Shown here: one piece after another, positions 7,482 through 15,202 of the stretch
Numbering within the stretch: the stretch's first letter is position 1
Layout of the letters: the number at the start of each line of letters is the position of its first letter
Assembly: GCA_910586455.1 (NCBI GenBank)
Contig: CAJUHX010000045.1
Location: forward strand, 1 to 16,547
Length of the DNA: 16,547 nt
Direction: 5' to 3'
DNA from: an uncultured Muribaculaceae bacterium
Lineage (GTDB): Bacteria > Bacteroidota > Bacteroidia > Bacteroidales > Muribaculaceae
The notes under the pieces: generated by a model
The model's input: only the letters and a program-made list of their open reading frames with translations
The model's database searches: none
Told to the model about the DNA's origin: nothing
Position numbers and translations under genes: made by a program

Positions 7482-7985
7482 ATGGCAAACGAACGTTTTC
7501 AATCCAAACTCATAGCCCTGCAAAGCAATATGCTTAACTTTGCTTACCTTCTGACCTCGAACCGCGACGATGCCTACGACCTCGTTCAGGATACCATGCT
7601 CAAAGTTCTCGACAACGAAGACAAATACACCGAAAACGTTAATTTCAAAGGCTGGGTACTCACCGTAATGCGCAATATATTCATAAACGGATACCGCAAA
7701 GCCTCGCGTACCACCGTGCTGGTTGACCGCAGCGAAGACCTGTATCTGCTCAATCTGCCGCAGGATTCCGGCATTGACAGCCCCGAAGGGTCAATGACCG
7801 TAAAGGAAATCAACGCGGCTGTAAACTCATTCGAGGACGAATACAGAATACCCTTCGCCATGCATCTGGCCGGCTACAAATATCAGGAAATAGCCGAAAA
7901 AGTAGGGTTGCCCCTCGGCACAATCAAAAGCCGCATATTCTTCGCACGCAAACGCCTGCGGCAGCAGTTGCGCGACCTGCGCTGA
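7482..7985 (+). CDS. RNA polymerase sigma factor, ECF subfamily (sigma-70 family)
   Basis: The protein has 167 residues from ATG 7482 (MANERFQ). In-frame TTG 7434 and ATG 7458 are upstream but overlap the promoter, so they are rejected. Region 2 spans about residues 10-80: DDAYDLVQDTMLKVLDN for core binding, and FKGWVLTVMRNIFINGYRK for promoter melting and -10 contact. Region 4 spans about 115-165: FEDEYRIPFAMHLAGYKYQE, then the helix-turn-helix IAEKVGLPLGTIKSRIFFARKRL. No region 1 or 3 is present, as expected for ECF factors. No anti-sigma gene (FecR-like or zinc-binding) lies next to it, and no SusC/SusD pair either, so it is not the usual transport-coupled type. It appears to be a single-gene unit. 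Confidence 0.93.
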   Translation: MANERFQSKLIALQSNMLNFAYLLTSNRDDAYDLVQDTMLKVLDNEDKYTENVNFKGWVLTVMRNIFINGYRKASRTTVLVDRSEDLYLLNLPQDSGIDSPEGSMTVKEINAAVNSFEDEYRIPFAMHLAGYKYQEIAEKVGLPLGTIKSRIFFARKRLRQQLRDLR

Positions 7986-7987
7986 CT

Positions 7988-8025
7988 CCGGGACCTCCGG
8001 CCCCGTTCAAGTTTTCAAGTTTTTC
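7988..8025 (+). terminator. Possible weak terminator after the sigma gene
   Basis: CGGG (7989-7992) can pair with CCCG (8002-8005), or CCGG (7988-7991) with CCGG (7997-8000). This is followed by a tandem TTCAAGTTTTCAAGTTTTT ending in a T-run. The stem is short, so termination may be incomplete and some sigma transcripts may read into aspS. Confidence 0.35.
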
Positions 8026-8035
8026 GCCAAAATTA

Positions 8036-8066
8036 TTCGCTGTTTCGATTTTTTACCGTAACTTTG
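8036..8066 (+). promoter_or_regulatory. Promoter of aspS
   Basis: TAACTTTG at 8059-8066 fully matches the -7 consensus. TTC at 8036-8038, with a 20-base spacer, is one base off the -33 TTG. The aspS ATG is 33 bases downstream. No transcript leader structure or T-box is visible. Confidence 0.7.
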
Positions 8067-8099
8067 TAAGTCAGAAACGAAACACCTTTACATTATACA

Positions 8100-9863
8100 A
8101 TGTTCAGAACAAATACCTGCGGAGAACTCCGCATCAGCGACGCCGGAAAAAAGGTGACCCTCGCCGGCTGGGTACAGCGCAGCCGCAAAATGGGCGGCAT
8201 GACTTTTATTGATGTACGTGACCGCTACGGCATTACTCAGGTGGTTTTCAACATCGAGCACGACGCCGACCTCTGCGAACAAGCCAACCATCTCGGTCGA
8301 GAGTTTGTAATCCAGATTACCGGTACCGTGGCCGAGCGTACGGCAAAGAACGCCAATATGCCTACCGGCGACATCGAAATCATTGCCGACTCGCTGCGGG
8401 TGCTCAATCCCAGCGAAGTGCCTCCGTTCACTATCGAGGACGAAACCGACGGCGGCGATGACCTCAGAATGCGCTATCGCTACCTGGATATCCGCCGAAA
8501 TCCCGTACGACGCAACCTCGAACTGCGCCACCGCATGACCATGGAGGTACGCCGCTACCTCGACAGCAAAGGCTTCCTCGAAATCGAAACCCCCATGCTG
8601 GTTGGTTCAACTCCCGAAGGCGCACGCGACTTTGTTGTGCCCTCGCGCATGAACCCTGGCCAATTCTACGCTCTGCCCCAGTCGCCCCAGACCCTCAAGC
8701 AACTGCTTATGGTGTCGGGCATCGACCGCTATTTTCAGATTGTAAAGTGCTTCCGCGATGAAGACCTCCGCGCCGACCGTCAGCCCGAGTTCACCCAGAT
8801 CGACTGCGAGATGAGCTTCATAGAGCAGGACGACGTAATCCGTCTGTTCGAAGGCATGGCCAAGCACCTGTTCAAGGAAATACGCGGCATAGAAATTGAA
8901 GGTGACTTCCCCCGCATGAGCTGGGCCGACGCCATGAAATATTACGGCAGCGACAAGCCCGACACTCGTTTCGACATGCGCTTTGTAGAGCTTGACGGTG
9001 TCCTCAAAGGCCACGGCTTCAGCGTATTCGACAATGCAGCCTACATAGGCGGCATCTGCGCCAAGGGAGCTGCAAGCTACACCCGCAAACAGCTCGACGC
9101 GCTCACTGATTATGTAAAACGTCCGCAAATCGGTGCCAAGGGCATGGTTTATGCCCGCGTGGAAGCTGACGGCAACGTTAAATCGAGCGTCGACAAATTC
9201 TATACTCAGGAAACCCTGCAGGAACTCCGCAAGGCTATGAATGCCGAAGCCGGCGATCTGATTCTGATTCTCAGCGGCGACGATGTGATGCGTACCCGCA
9301 AACAGCTGTGCGAACTGCGCCTGGAAATGGGTCGCCAGCTGGGCCTGCGCGACAAAAACGTATTCTCCTGCCTATGGGTTGTCGACTTCCCCATGTTTGA
9401 ATGGAGCGACGAGGAGCAGCGCCTCATGGCCATGCACCACCCCTTCACCCACCCCAAGGACGAAGACATACACTTGCTCGACAGCGATCCCGCTGCAGTA
9501 CGCGCCGATGCCTACGACATGATTATAAACGGCGTTGAAGTTGGCGGAGGCTCTGTACGTATCCACGACAGCGAACTTCAGGCTAAAATGTTCGAGATTC
9601 TGGGCTTCACCCCCGAAAAGGCTAAAGAGCAGTTCGGCTTCCTGATGAACGCCTTCAAATTCGGCGCACCTCCTCATGGCGGCCTCGCCTACGGCCTTGA
9701 CCGCTGGGTAAGCCTGTTTGCCGGCCTTGACAGTATCCGCGACTGCATCGCTTTCCCGAAAAACAACTCAGGACGCGACGTGATGCTTGACGCTCCGGCA
9801 GCCCTCGACCAAAAGCAGCTCGACGAACTCACTCTGGAAATAGTAAAACCCGAAGAAAAATAA
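8100..9863 (+). CDS. aspS: Aspartyl-tRNA synthetase
   Basis: The 587-residue class II synthetase has the length of the bacterial type. An N-terminal OB-fold anticodon-binding domain (about 1-105; VTLAGWVQRSRKMGGMTFID) is followed by the catalytic core. Motif 2 is at 218-240 (FRDEDLRADRQPEFTQIDCE) and motif 3 near 527-540 (GGLAYGLDRWVSLFAG). The bacterial GAD insertion domain lies between them at about 290-400. It charges tRNA-Asp with aspartate. Residue 31 is Met, not the His reported for non-discriminating bacterial AspRS, so it probably acts only on tRNA-Asp; that is an inference. It is first in a tight three-gene unit: its TAA shares a base with the ATG of the next gene (TAATG at 9861-9865). 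Confidence 0.97.
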   Translation: MFRTNTCGELRISDAGKKVTLAGWVQRSRKMGGMTFIDVRDRYGITQVVFNIEHDADLCEQANHLGREFVIQITGTVAERTAKNANMPTGDIEIIADSLRVLNPSEVPPFTIEDETDGGDDLRMRYRYLDIRRNPVRRNLELRHRMTMEVRRYLDSKGFLEIETPMLVGSTPEGARDFVVPSRMNPGQFYALPQSPQTLKQLLMVSGIDRYFQIVKCFRDEDLRADRQPEFTQIDCEMSFIEQDDVIRLFEGMAKHLFKEIRGIEIEGDFPRMSWADAMKYYGSDKPDTRFDMRFVELDGVLKGHGFSVFDNAAYIGGICAKGAASYTRKQLDALTDYVKRPQIGAKGMVYARVEADGNVKSSVDKFYTQETLQELRKAMNAEAGDLILILSGDDVMRTRKQLCELRLEMGRQLGLRDKNVFSCLWVVDFPMFEWSDEEQRLMAMHHPFTHPKDEDIHLLDSDPAAVRADAYDMIINGVEVGGGSVRIHDSELQAKMFEILGFTPEKAKEQFGFLMNAFKFGAPPHGGLAYGLDRWVSLFAGLDSIRDCIAFPKNNSGRDVMLDAPAALDQKQLDELTLEIVKPEEK

Positions 9864-10939
9864 TGCTCAACGGCCACATTATAGAAGCCGTCGAAGCATT
9901 GGCGCACCCCGCCTACCAGGAGAGCTGGGACAACACCGGCCTCCAGGTAGGCTCGCGGCGCGCCGAATGTACAGGCGTACTGCTTTGTGTCGATGTAACT
10001 CCGGCTATTGTCGAAGAGGCCCATTCGCGTGGATGCTCGCTCATAATATCGCACCACCCGCTTATATTCAAAGGCCTTAAACGCCTCAGCGGCAACACGC
10101 CCATCGAAGAAGCCGTGATGGCCGCGATACGCTACGGCATAACTGTGTACAGCAGTCATACGGCCCTCGACTCGGCCCGTGGAGGCGTGTCGTACACCAT
10201 GGCCGGGATGCTCGGAGCCGAGTTCCGCCATGTACTCGCCCCACTTGCCGACCGCCTGATATGCCTCAGCGTAATCACCGAACCCGCAGGAGCCGAGGCC
10301 GTGCGCATGACCATGACCGAGCTTGGCGCCGACGAACAGCTTACACGTCAGGAAAGTTGCCACGCGACGGTACACAGTTTTACAGCTGCTGATGAAGATG
10401 CCTTTACAGGCCATGACGAAATCGACGCAGTAAAGCTCACAGCCACCCTGCCCGCCGGCTGCGCTGCGGCCATACCCTCGCGCCTGTCGGAACTCAACAG
10501 CCGCATATACGACTACCGCATTACCCCCCTGCGCCAGTCCGACCCGTCGCTGGGTCTGGGCGCATATGCCGTATTCGAGCCGGCCATAACAGTAACCGAG
10601 CTTATCAACCGCATAAAGCAGGCCTTCGGCTCGCCGGTAGTACGCACCACACGCATCGATGACCCCGGACGTCCAATACGCCGCCTTGGACTTTGCGGAG
10701 GCAGCGGAGGCGAATTTATCGGCACCGCACTGCGCAGCGGAGCCGAGGCATATCTGAGCAGCGACATTCGCTACCACGACTTTGTAGACTGGCAGAACGA
10801 CATTCTGCTGCTCGATATAGGCCATTTTGAGAGCGAATCTTGCACAAAACAGATTTTTTATAACGCTATTACAGAAAAATTTCCTAACTTTGCAGTCTAT
10901 AAATCAGAGTTAGAATCCAACCCGATTAAATATCAATAA
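9863..10939 (+). CDS. Nif3-like dinuclear metal centre protein (DUF34 family)
   Basis: This is a 358-residue cytoplasmic protein. Metal-ligand motifs are in the family order: IISHHPLIFKGL with H64-H65, SSHTALDSARGG with H99 and D103, and near the C-terminus IGHFESE with H321 and E325. The long length, against about 250 residues for E. coli YbgI, matches the form with an inserted middle domain (about 130-240) seen in many Bacteroidetes and Firmicutes. Members are often annotated as GTP cyclohydrolase I type 2, but the biochemical role is unsettled. It is translationally coupled to aspS by a one-base overlap. Its final codons carry a -7 promoter box for the next gene. Confidence 0.93.
   Translation: MLNGHIIEAVEALAHPAYQESWDNTGLQVGSRRAECTGVLLCVDVTPAIVEEAHSRGCSLIISHHPLIFKGLKRLSGNTPIEEAVMAAIRYGITVYSSHTALDSARGGVSYTMAGMLGAEFRHVLAPLADRLICLSVITEPAGAEAVRMTMTELGADEQLTRQESCHATVHSFTAADEDAFTGHDEIDAVKLTATLPAGCAAAIPSRLSELNSRIYDYRITPLRQSDPSLGLGAYAVFEPAITVTELINRIKQAFGSPVVRTTRIDDPGRPIRRLGLCGGSGGEFIGTALRSGAEAYLSSDIRYHDFVDWQNDILLLDIGHFESESCTKQIFYNAITEKFPNFAVYKSELESNPIKYQ
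10885..10892 (+). promoter_or_regulatory. Internal -7 box upstream of the zinc-ribbon gene
   Basis: TAACTTTG lies inside the last 20 codons of the Nif3-like gene, about 50 bases before the next start at 10944. No TTG sits at the -33 position. It may give the zinc-ribbon gene extra transcription independent of aspS. TAnnTTTG can arise by chance, so this is tentative. Confidence 0.45.
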
Positions 10940-10943
10940 ATAT

Positions 10944-11705
10944 ATGGCCACTGAAAAGAAATCCGATAGCTCATCAGTAGAGCAGCGCCTAAAATCGCTC
11001 TATCAGCTTCAGACCATACTCTCGGAAATCGACCGTATCCGCACCATACGCGGTGAACTTCCCCTCGAAGTAAAAGACCTTGAAGACAGCATCGCCGGTC
11101 TGCATACCCGCGTGGACAACTACCACAACGACATCGACGAGCTCAAACGCAATCTCGCAGTAGAAAAGGAAAAAATCAAGAATTGCCAGAGCCTCATCGC
11201 CGGCTACAAAGAGCAGATCGACAACGTTCGCAACAACCGCGAATTCGACCTCCTTTCGAAAGAAATCGAATTCCAGACCCTGGAAATTGAACTTGCCGAA
11301 AAGCATATCAACGACTACAACCGCGCGATTGACAACAAGTCGGCCGACATCCGCAACACCGAAGAACGCCTCGCCGACCAGGAACACATACTCAACGAGA
11401 AGAAAAACGAACTCGACGAAATTGTGAATGAAACCCGCCAGGAAGAAGAAAACCTGCGCGAGAAAGCTAAGGCCCTCGAGCCCAAAATCGACGAACGCAC
11501 CCTCTCGGCATTCAAGCGTCTGCGCCGCAACGCACGCAACGGCCTCGGCATCGTTTACGTGCAGCGTAACGCATGTGGCGGCTGCTTCAACCGCATTCCG
11601 CCTCAGAAGCAGATGGAAATTAAGATGCACAAAAAAGTTATAGTGTGCGAATACTGCGGTCGCATTATGATTGACCCCTCTCTTGCCGGCGTCGACGAAG
11701 CATAA
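10944..11705 (+). CDS. C4 zinc-ribbon protein with long coiled coil
   Basis: The protein has 253 residues. Residues 12-180 form a long alpha-helical hairpin or coiled coil, with the family-typical turn RNNREFDLLSKEIEF at about 96-110. The C-terminus is a zinc ribbon with C211-G-G-C214 and C235-E-Y-C238. It belongs to the widespread bacterial C4-type zinc-ribbon family (CT398/zf-RING_7-like), usually found beside nif3-like genes, as here. The role is not established; nucleic-acid binding and links to secretion or flagella have been suggested for relatives. ATG at 10944 is four bases after the previous stop. A terminator follows about 60 bases after the stop. Confidence 0.92.
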   Translation: MATEKKSDSSSVEQRLKSLYQLQTILSEIDRIRTIRGELPLEVKDLEDSIAGLHTRVDNYHNDIDELKRNLAVEKEKIKNCQSLIAGYKEQIDNVRNNREFDLLSKEIEFQTLEIELAEKHINDYNRAIDNKSADIRNTEERLADQEHILNEKKNELDEIVNETRQEEENLREKAKALEPKIDERTLSAFKRLRRNARNGLGIVYVQRNACGGCFNRIPPQKQMEIKMHKKVIVCEYCGRIMIDPSLAGVDEA

Positions 11706-11764
11706 ACCGCACCACTGCAGTAGCCATTGCAGCTACTCCGGCATAATAATCATAAAAAAATTCG

Positions 11765-11810
11765 GAACCGGTCGGGCTGCGCAAAAGCATGCACTCGACC
11801 GATTCTTTTT
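11765..11810 (+). terminator. Terminator ending the aspS unit
   Basis: CGGTCG (11769-11774) pairs with CGACCG (11796-11801). Three more outer pairs (GAA with TTC) follow after one mismatch, and TTTTT follows at 11806-11810. It sits between the zinc-ribbon gene and the small membrane-protein gene, but only 18 bases before the latter's ATG. Confidence 0.75.
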
Positions 11811-11828
11811 AATAGCCTCTAACCATAA

Positions 11829-12200
11829 ATGAAAAACAAAATCCGGGATTATATCTCCGAAATCGAGGAAGATACAGACAACGAAGATTTCAACGACGAA
11901 GAAGAGCCTCTGTCTGACGTCCGCGACAACCGCCGCGGCACCCTGCTGTCGGCGCGCAACATCACCATAGCACTGATAGCGCTGACTATAGTGTTCTTCG
12001 GCGGATATTTCGCTGCTTTCGCCCTGGCCCACGAGAAGTACCTGCAGACCGAGGCGGAACTGTCAATATGCCGTTCGAGCATTGATTCAAGCCGCAAGGA
12101 AATTGCGGCTCTGAAAGATTCAGTCGATATACTCAACCGCAGGTTGGCAGAGCAAGTTCAGACAGTTTCAGTTCAGAGCGAGGCTGATATCAATCATTGA
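11829..12200 (+). CDS. Small single-pass membrane protein, unknown function
   Basis: The protein has 123 residues. Residues 1-34 are very acidic (ISEIEEDTDNEDFNDEEEP), followed by a basic RDNRRG patch, one transmembrane helix at about 45-67 (ITIALIALTIVFFGGYFAAF), and a helical tail with coiled-coil character (about 72-112). The basic patch before the helix suggests the acidic tail is cytoplasmic and the coiled coil periplasmic. The periplasmic part contains D97-S98-V99, matching the Bacteroides O-glycosylation motif. I do not recognise the family; it may be a scaffold or partner protein. No clear promoter separates it from the terminator 18 bases upstream, so it may depend on read-through. 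Its last 11 bases overlap the 3' end of the opposite gene. Confidence 0.75.
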   Translation: MKNKIRDYISEIEEDTDNEDFNDEEEPLSDVRDNRRGTLLSARNITIALIALTIVFFGGYFAAFALAHEKYLQTEAELSICRSSIDSSRKEIAALKDSVDILNRRLAEQVQTVSVQSEADINH

Positions 12201-13323
12201 ATACAAATGTGGTAGTAAGCGGATAGTGGTCGCTGCTTTTTAGCGAACCGCGCACCATGCTGTGTGCCTTGAAGCAACCGCGGTAAAGCACGTGGTCGAT
12301 ACGGAAGTAGAAACGGTTGGCGTTATAGGTAATCATAGGGCCGAATCCCACCTGGGGATACACTTCCTGGAGGTTGAACTCTGCCAGACGGCGTAGCCCG
12401 AAGCAATCGGGCACATCGTTGAAATCGCCACACACTATCACATTCTCGCCGCCATAATGCTTTATATAGCGGCCAATCATCTCTATCTGCCGGGCACGCT
12501 TCCGGTTGGCATGCATCAGCTTTGCAAGCAGGTGGTTGCTCACCTCGTTCACGCTGTTGCGGTTGGCATGGCCGTCGGTAATGCGGGTGTACAGCTGCTT
12601 GTCCTCGCCTGTAAGGCCAATCGACTGGAAATGGCAGTTGAACACCGAAATCAAATGCCCGTCGACATCAATCTGATAGGCTGCGAAATCATCGCATCCG
12701 GAATAATCTATGTGCAGGGCCGATAACGGATATTTCGACATCACGCACTGCGACTTTGTGAAAACTATATACGGATAGCGCTTGTGCAGTGCCGCCACCT
12801 GCTCGGCGGTAACGCCAAGGCTTTCCGATTCAGACACAAAGTAGAGTTCCTGTATACACACTATATCGGCATCTTGGTCGAGTATATACTCAAGTGTACG
12901 GTTGGGCCCCGGCTGAGATTCCTGGTCCATAAGCCCCAGTGTATTATATGTAAGCAAGGTGAATGAGCGCTCGGCCTCCTCGGGACTCAGTTTGCCGGGA
13001 GGCAGGTTGAGCGGACAGAAGTACCACAGCGGTTTGGCACACACCAGCATTGCCATAATAAGGAGCAACGAGGTCCGGCGCCACCAAATCAGATTAAAAA
13101 CCGTCAGAAATACGGCTACTCCTGACCAGCCCGGCAGTGTCATGCCTACTATGCCCGCTCCGGTCACCTCGGCAGGATTGAACACACCTGCATACGACGA
13201 GCATATCAGTCCTACTGCCACTATAATATTCAGTGCCAGCCACAGGCTGTAGCCGAGTTTCCACCACCGGCTCCGCACGGGCTTTCGGGTGGCAAGAGGA
13301 GTATTCCGCTTAGAATATGTCAT
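12190..13323 (-). CDS. Membrane-anchored endonuclease/exonuclease/phosphatase-family protein
   Basis: The protein has 377 residues. Three hydrophobic segments at about 24-46, 60-80 and 84-102 anchor the N-terminus. The rest is an EEP (DNase I-like) domain with its motifs in order: LLTYNTLGL (N127), DIVCIQEL (E159), FNCHF (N229 and H231), IVCGDFNDVP (D300, N302), RIDHVLY (D343-H344) and SSDHYPL (D365-H366). All catalytic positions are present, so it should be an active Mg-dependent phosphodiesterase or phosphatase. The substrate cannot be told from sequence; nucleic acid, inositol phosphates or sphingolipids are all family precedents. The catalytic domain is probably on the periplasmic side, judging from three helices after a basic N-terminus. 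It is third in an operon with two rhomboid genes; 16 bases separate it from the second. Confidence 0.93.
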   Translation of the reverse strand: MTYSKRNTPLATRKPVRSRWWKLGYSLWLALNIIVAVGLICSSYAGVFNPAEVTGAGIVGMTLPGWSGVAVFLTVFNLIWWRRTSLLLIMAMLVCAKPLWYFCPLNLPPGKLSPEEAERSFTLLTYNTLGLMDQESQPGPNRTLEYILDQDADIVCIQELYFVSESESLGVTAEQVAALHKRYPYIVFTKSQCVMSKYPLSALHIDYSGCDDFAAYQIDVDGHLISVFNCHFQSIGLTGEDKQLYTRITDGHANRNSVNEVSNHLLAKLMHANRKRARQIEMIGRYIKHYGGENVIVCGDFNDVPDCFGLRRLAEFNLQEVYPQVGFGPMITYNANRFYFRIDHVLYRGCFKAHSMVRGSLKSSDHYPLTTTFVFND

Positions 13324-13339
13324 AGGTCTGTAATTTATC

Positions 13340-14197
13340 TCACTTTATGCGTCCGGAAATATCGAACAGTTCACGCTTTTCGGCATCGGACAACGCGCCG
13401 TATCCGGCACGCTTTACCTTGTCGAGTATAGCGTCGAGTCTTCGGTTGTCCTCCTCGGTAAATTCCTTGGCGGACCTATTTGGCGTTTTAATATTTTTTT
13501 TCTGGTTCTGCTTTTTTTTGCTTGCTTCCATAAAGCGCAGACGCAGTCCGGGCACCCTGCCCCTCATCAGCCCTACGGCTATGCCTGTGAGCGCGCCACC
13601 CACATGTGCGGCATTGCCGCCGAGATTCTGGCCGTCGATATCAAGGAAATAAATAAGCAACACACACATAGCCACCCATATTACCTTCACCCGGCCTATT
13701 ATCAGCATGTTGATTTCGAGTTGCGGAAGCATCAGCGCTGTAGCCACAGTCACAGCTATTATCGAGGCAGAAGGCCCCATCAGCCATGTGCCATGCCATA
13801 AATCGAATATGGTGCCTGCGAGATAAAGCACACCGCCTGATATGCCGCCGGCTATGTAAAGCCATGTAAGCCGCGATGCCGACATGGGCAGCGACAGCAG
13901 CCGGCCGAAACACAGCAGCCACAGCATGTTGAACAGCAGCCTGAGCAAGTCGGTGTTTACAAGTGTATAGGTAAAGAGTGTCCACGGACGGGTGGCGAAC
14001 ATTCGCACATCGGCGGGCAACGCCAGCTGGCACGAAGCGGCGGCACGACCCATGCCAAAGCCTTCGAGTGTCAAATTCAGTAACGTAATTATTACGAAAG
14101 CGATACAGTTTACCGTAATGATACGCGCAGTGGCACTGCCCCATACAATCGAGGCAATACTACCGGTGAACAATCGTTTAGAAAAACCACTTGTCAT
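13340..14197 (-). CDS. Rhomboid-family membrane protein with degenerate active-site surroundings
   Basis: The chosen start is ATG 14197 (MTSGFSKRL), giving 285 residues. A longer frame extends to 14245 but lies wholly within the upstream gene. Hydrophobic helices are spread over about 25-210. The nucleophile region reads G141-P-S143-A, not the usual GxSG, and the second catalytic residue H198 is present in AAHVGGALTG. The conserved His of the HxxxN motif is replaced: R86-L-L-F-N90. A long soluble C-terminal tail (about 215-285) is Lys-rich, then acidic, ending ALSDAEKRELFDISGRIK, as in other Bacteroidetes rhomboids. It could be an active but unusual intramembrane protease or a non-catalytic partner. 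It overlaps the upstream rhomboid by 20 bases, so the two are probably coupled in translation. Confidence 0.88.
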   Translation of the reverse strand: MTSGFSKRLFTGSIASIVWGSATARIITVNCIAFVIITLLNLTLEGFGMGRAAASCQLALPADVRMFATRPWTLFTYTLVNTDLLRLLFNMLWLLCFGRLLSLPMSASRLTWLYIAGGISGGVLYLAGTIFDLWHGTWLMGPSASIIAVTVATALMLPQLEINMLIIGRVKVIWVAMCVLLIYFLDIDGQNLGGNAAHVGGALTGIAVGLMRGRVPGLRLRFMEASKKKQNQKKNIKTPNRSAKEFTEEDNRRLDAILDKVKRAGYGALSDAEKRELFDISGRIK

Positions 14198-14993
14198 TGA
14201 AAAAACCTTTTTTCTTCCAGTACAACACAAGCAGAATGGATACAAGCAAACCGCCCAGATGAGCGAAATGCGCCACTGTGGTGGCGTATCCGCCTATACC
14301 CTGTATAAGTTCGAGAACGGCATAGCCTACGACGAGCCATTTGAGTTTCATCGGTATGGCGAAATACAGATACACCCTTGCATTGGGAAACAACATGGCC
14401 GCAGCGCCAAGAATGCCGAATATCGCACCCGAAGCTCCTACCGTAGGGGTATTGGCTATGCCTATAAGTTCCATCACTCCGGGCACAAAGCTGTAGCCGC
14501 CGTCGCCTATGGTTATGACGCCATATCGGACACCCTCCATGAGCGCATCGCCGGAAAGAGCAGTGGAGCCGTTGCTGAACATGGCCCACGAATGGTCGAT
14601 TACCCAGGCTACTGCAGCCGAACCGTATTTTACATCAAAACCGTGGATAAGCCAGGCAAACACACCCTCCTGCACCAATGCGGCACCGATGCCGCAGGTA
14701 AGATAAAAAAACAGAAATCGCTCCTTTCCGAGGACCCGCTCGATGGGCGGCCCGAAAAAGTACAGGGCAATCATGTTGAACAGCAGATGTCCGAAGCCGC
14801 CGTGGACAAACATATACGTTACCAACTGCCACAACTTGAAGCCGGGCGAGGTAAAATAATGCAATGCCGCATAGGTAGTCAGTTTCTGATCCATTAGCGG
14901 ACTAAGCAACATCACCACAAAAATCAACACGTTTATCACCAGCAGATTTTTGGTTACCGAGGGTAATTGCTGAGGGTTTCCTAATCCAAGCAT
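14178..14993 (-). CDS. Rhomboid-family intramembrane serine protease
   Basis: The start is ATG 14993 (MLGLGNPQQ), 271 residues. A TTG 18 bases upstream is also in frame but sits next to the -7 box. It has a canonical rhomboid core: HGGFGHLLFN with H69 and N73, the nucleophile S188 in VGASGAIFG, and the catalytic H245 in HFAHLGG, across six predicted helices. An insertion of about 75 residues (107-181; IHGFDVKYGSAAVAWVIDHS, GDGGYSFVP) separates helix 3 from the Ser helix, probably a periplasmic loop. It cleaves membrane proteins within or near their transmembrane helices; the substrates are unknown. It is first in the operon rhomboid, rhomboid, EEP hydrolase, divergent from HU. Confidence 0.95.
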   Translation of the reverse strand: MLGLGNPQQLPSVTKNLLVINVLIFVVMLLSPLMDQKLTTYAALHYFTSPGFKLWQLVTYMFVHGGFGHLLFNMIALYFFGPPIERVLGKERFLFFYLTCGIGAALVQEGVFAWLIHGFDVKYGSAAVAWVIDHSWAMFSNGSTALSGDALMEGVRYGVITIGDGGYSFVPGVMELIGIANTPTVGASGAIFGILGAAAMLFPNARVYLYFAIPMKLKWLVVGYAVLELIQGIGGYATTVAHFAHLGGLLVSILLVLYWKKKGFFNDKWFF

Positions 14994-15019
14994 ATTTATT
15001 CGTAAAATCAAATTTTATG

Positions 15020-15027
15020 CAAAATTA
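15020..15027 (-). promoter_or_regulatory. -7 box of the rhomboid operon
   Basis: TAATTTTG on the minus strand fully matches TAnnTTTG and lies 26 bases before the ATG at 14993. No TTG is seen at -33. It faces away from the HU promoter within a 209-base A/T-rich divergent region. Confidence 0.6.
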
Positions 15028-15134
15028 CTGAAAAAATCGCCTCATATGGCGTTTTGGGATATTAAAAAGCCCAAAAAAATCGGATGAACAATATTTTTTT
15101 TGCGATTTTTTATTCAGTTTTCAAATATTAACAC

Positions 15135-15142
15135 TATATTTG
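15135..15142 (+). promoter_or_regulatory. -7 box of the HU gene
   Basis: TATATTTG is a full match to TAnnTTTG, 60 bases before the HU ATG. The -33 site has no clear TTG. The upstream 15061-15130 is strongly A/T-rich with A- and T-tracts, which could bend DNA or boost transcription. The leader is A-rich (AACAAAAAAAACAACC) without a Shine-Dalgarno sequence, usual for strong Bacteroidetes genes. Confidence 0.65.
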
Positions 15143-15202
15143 CGTTCGGAATTAATGTAATTAACAGTCAAAACAAAAAAAACAACCATAATTTATATTG
15201 TT

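Noticed and set aside
9689..10825. Long minus-strand open frame (378 codons)
   Set aside because: It lies across aspS and the Nif3-like gene, both with clear motifs on the plus strand; a composition shadow.
14198..14245. Extended N-terminus for the second rhomboid
   Set aside because: It would lie wholly in the upstream rhomboid's coding end and adds a Cys-rich stretch not expected before the first helix; ATG 14197 is better.
13992..14897. Plus-strand open frame of 301 codons
   Set aside because: It is antisense to the two rhomboid genes and lacks any domain signal.
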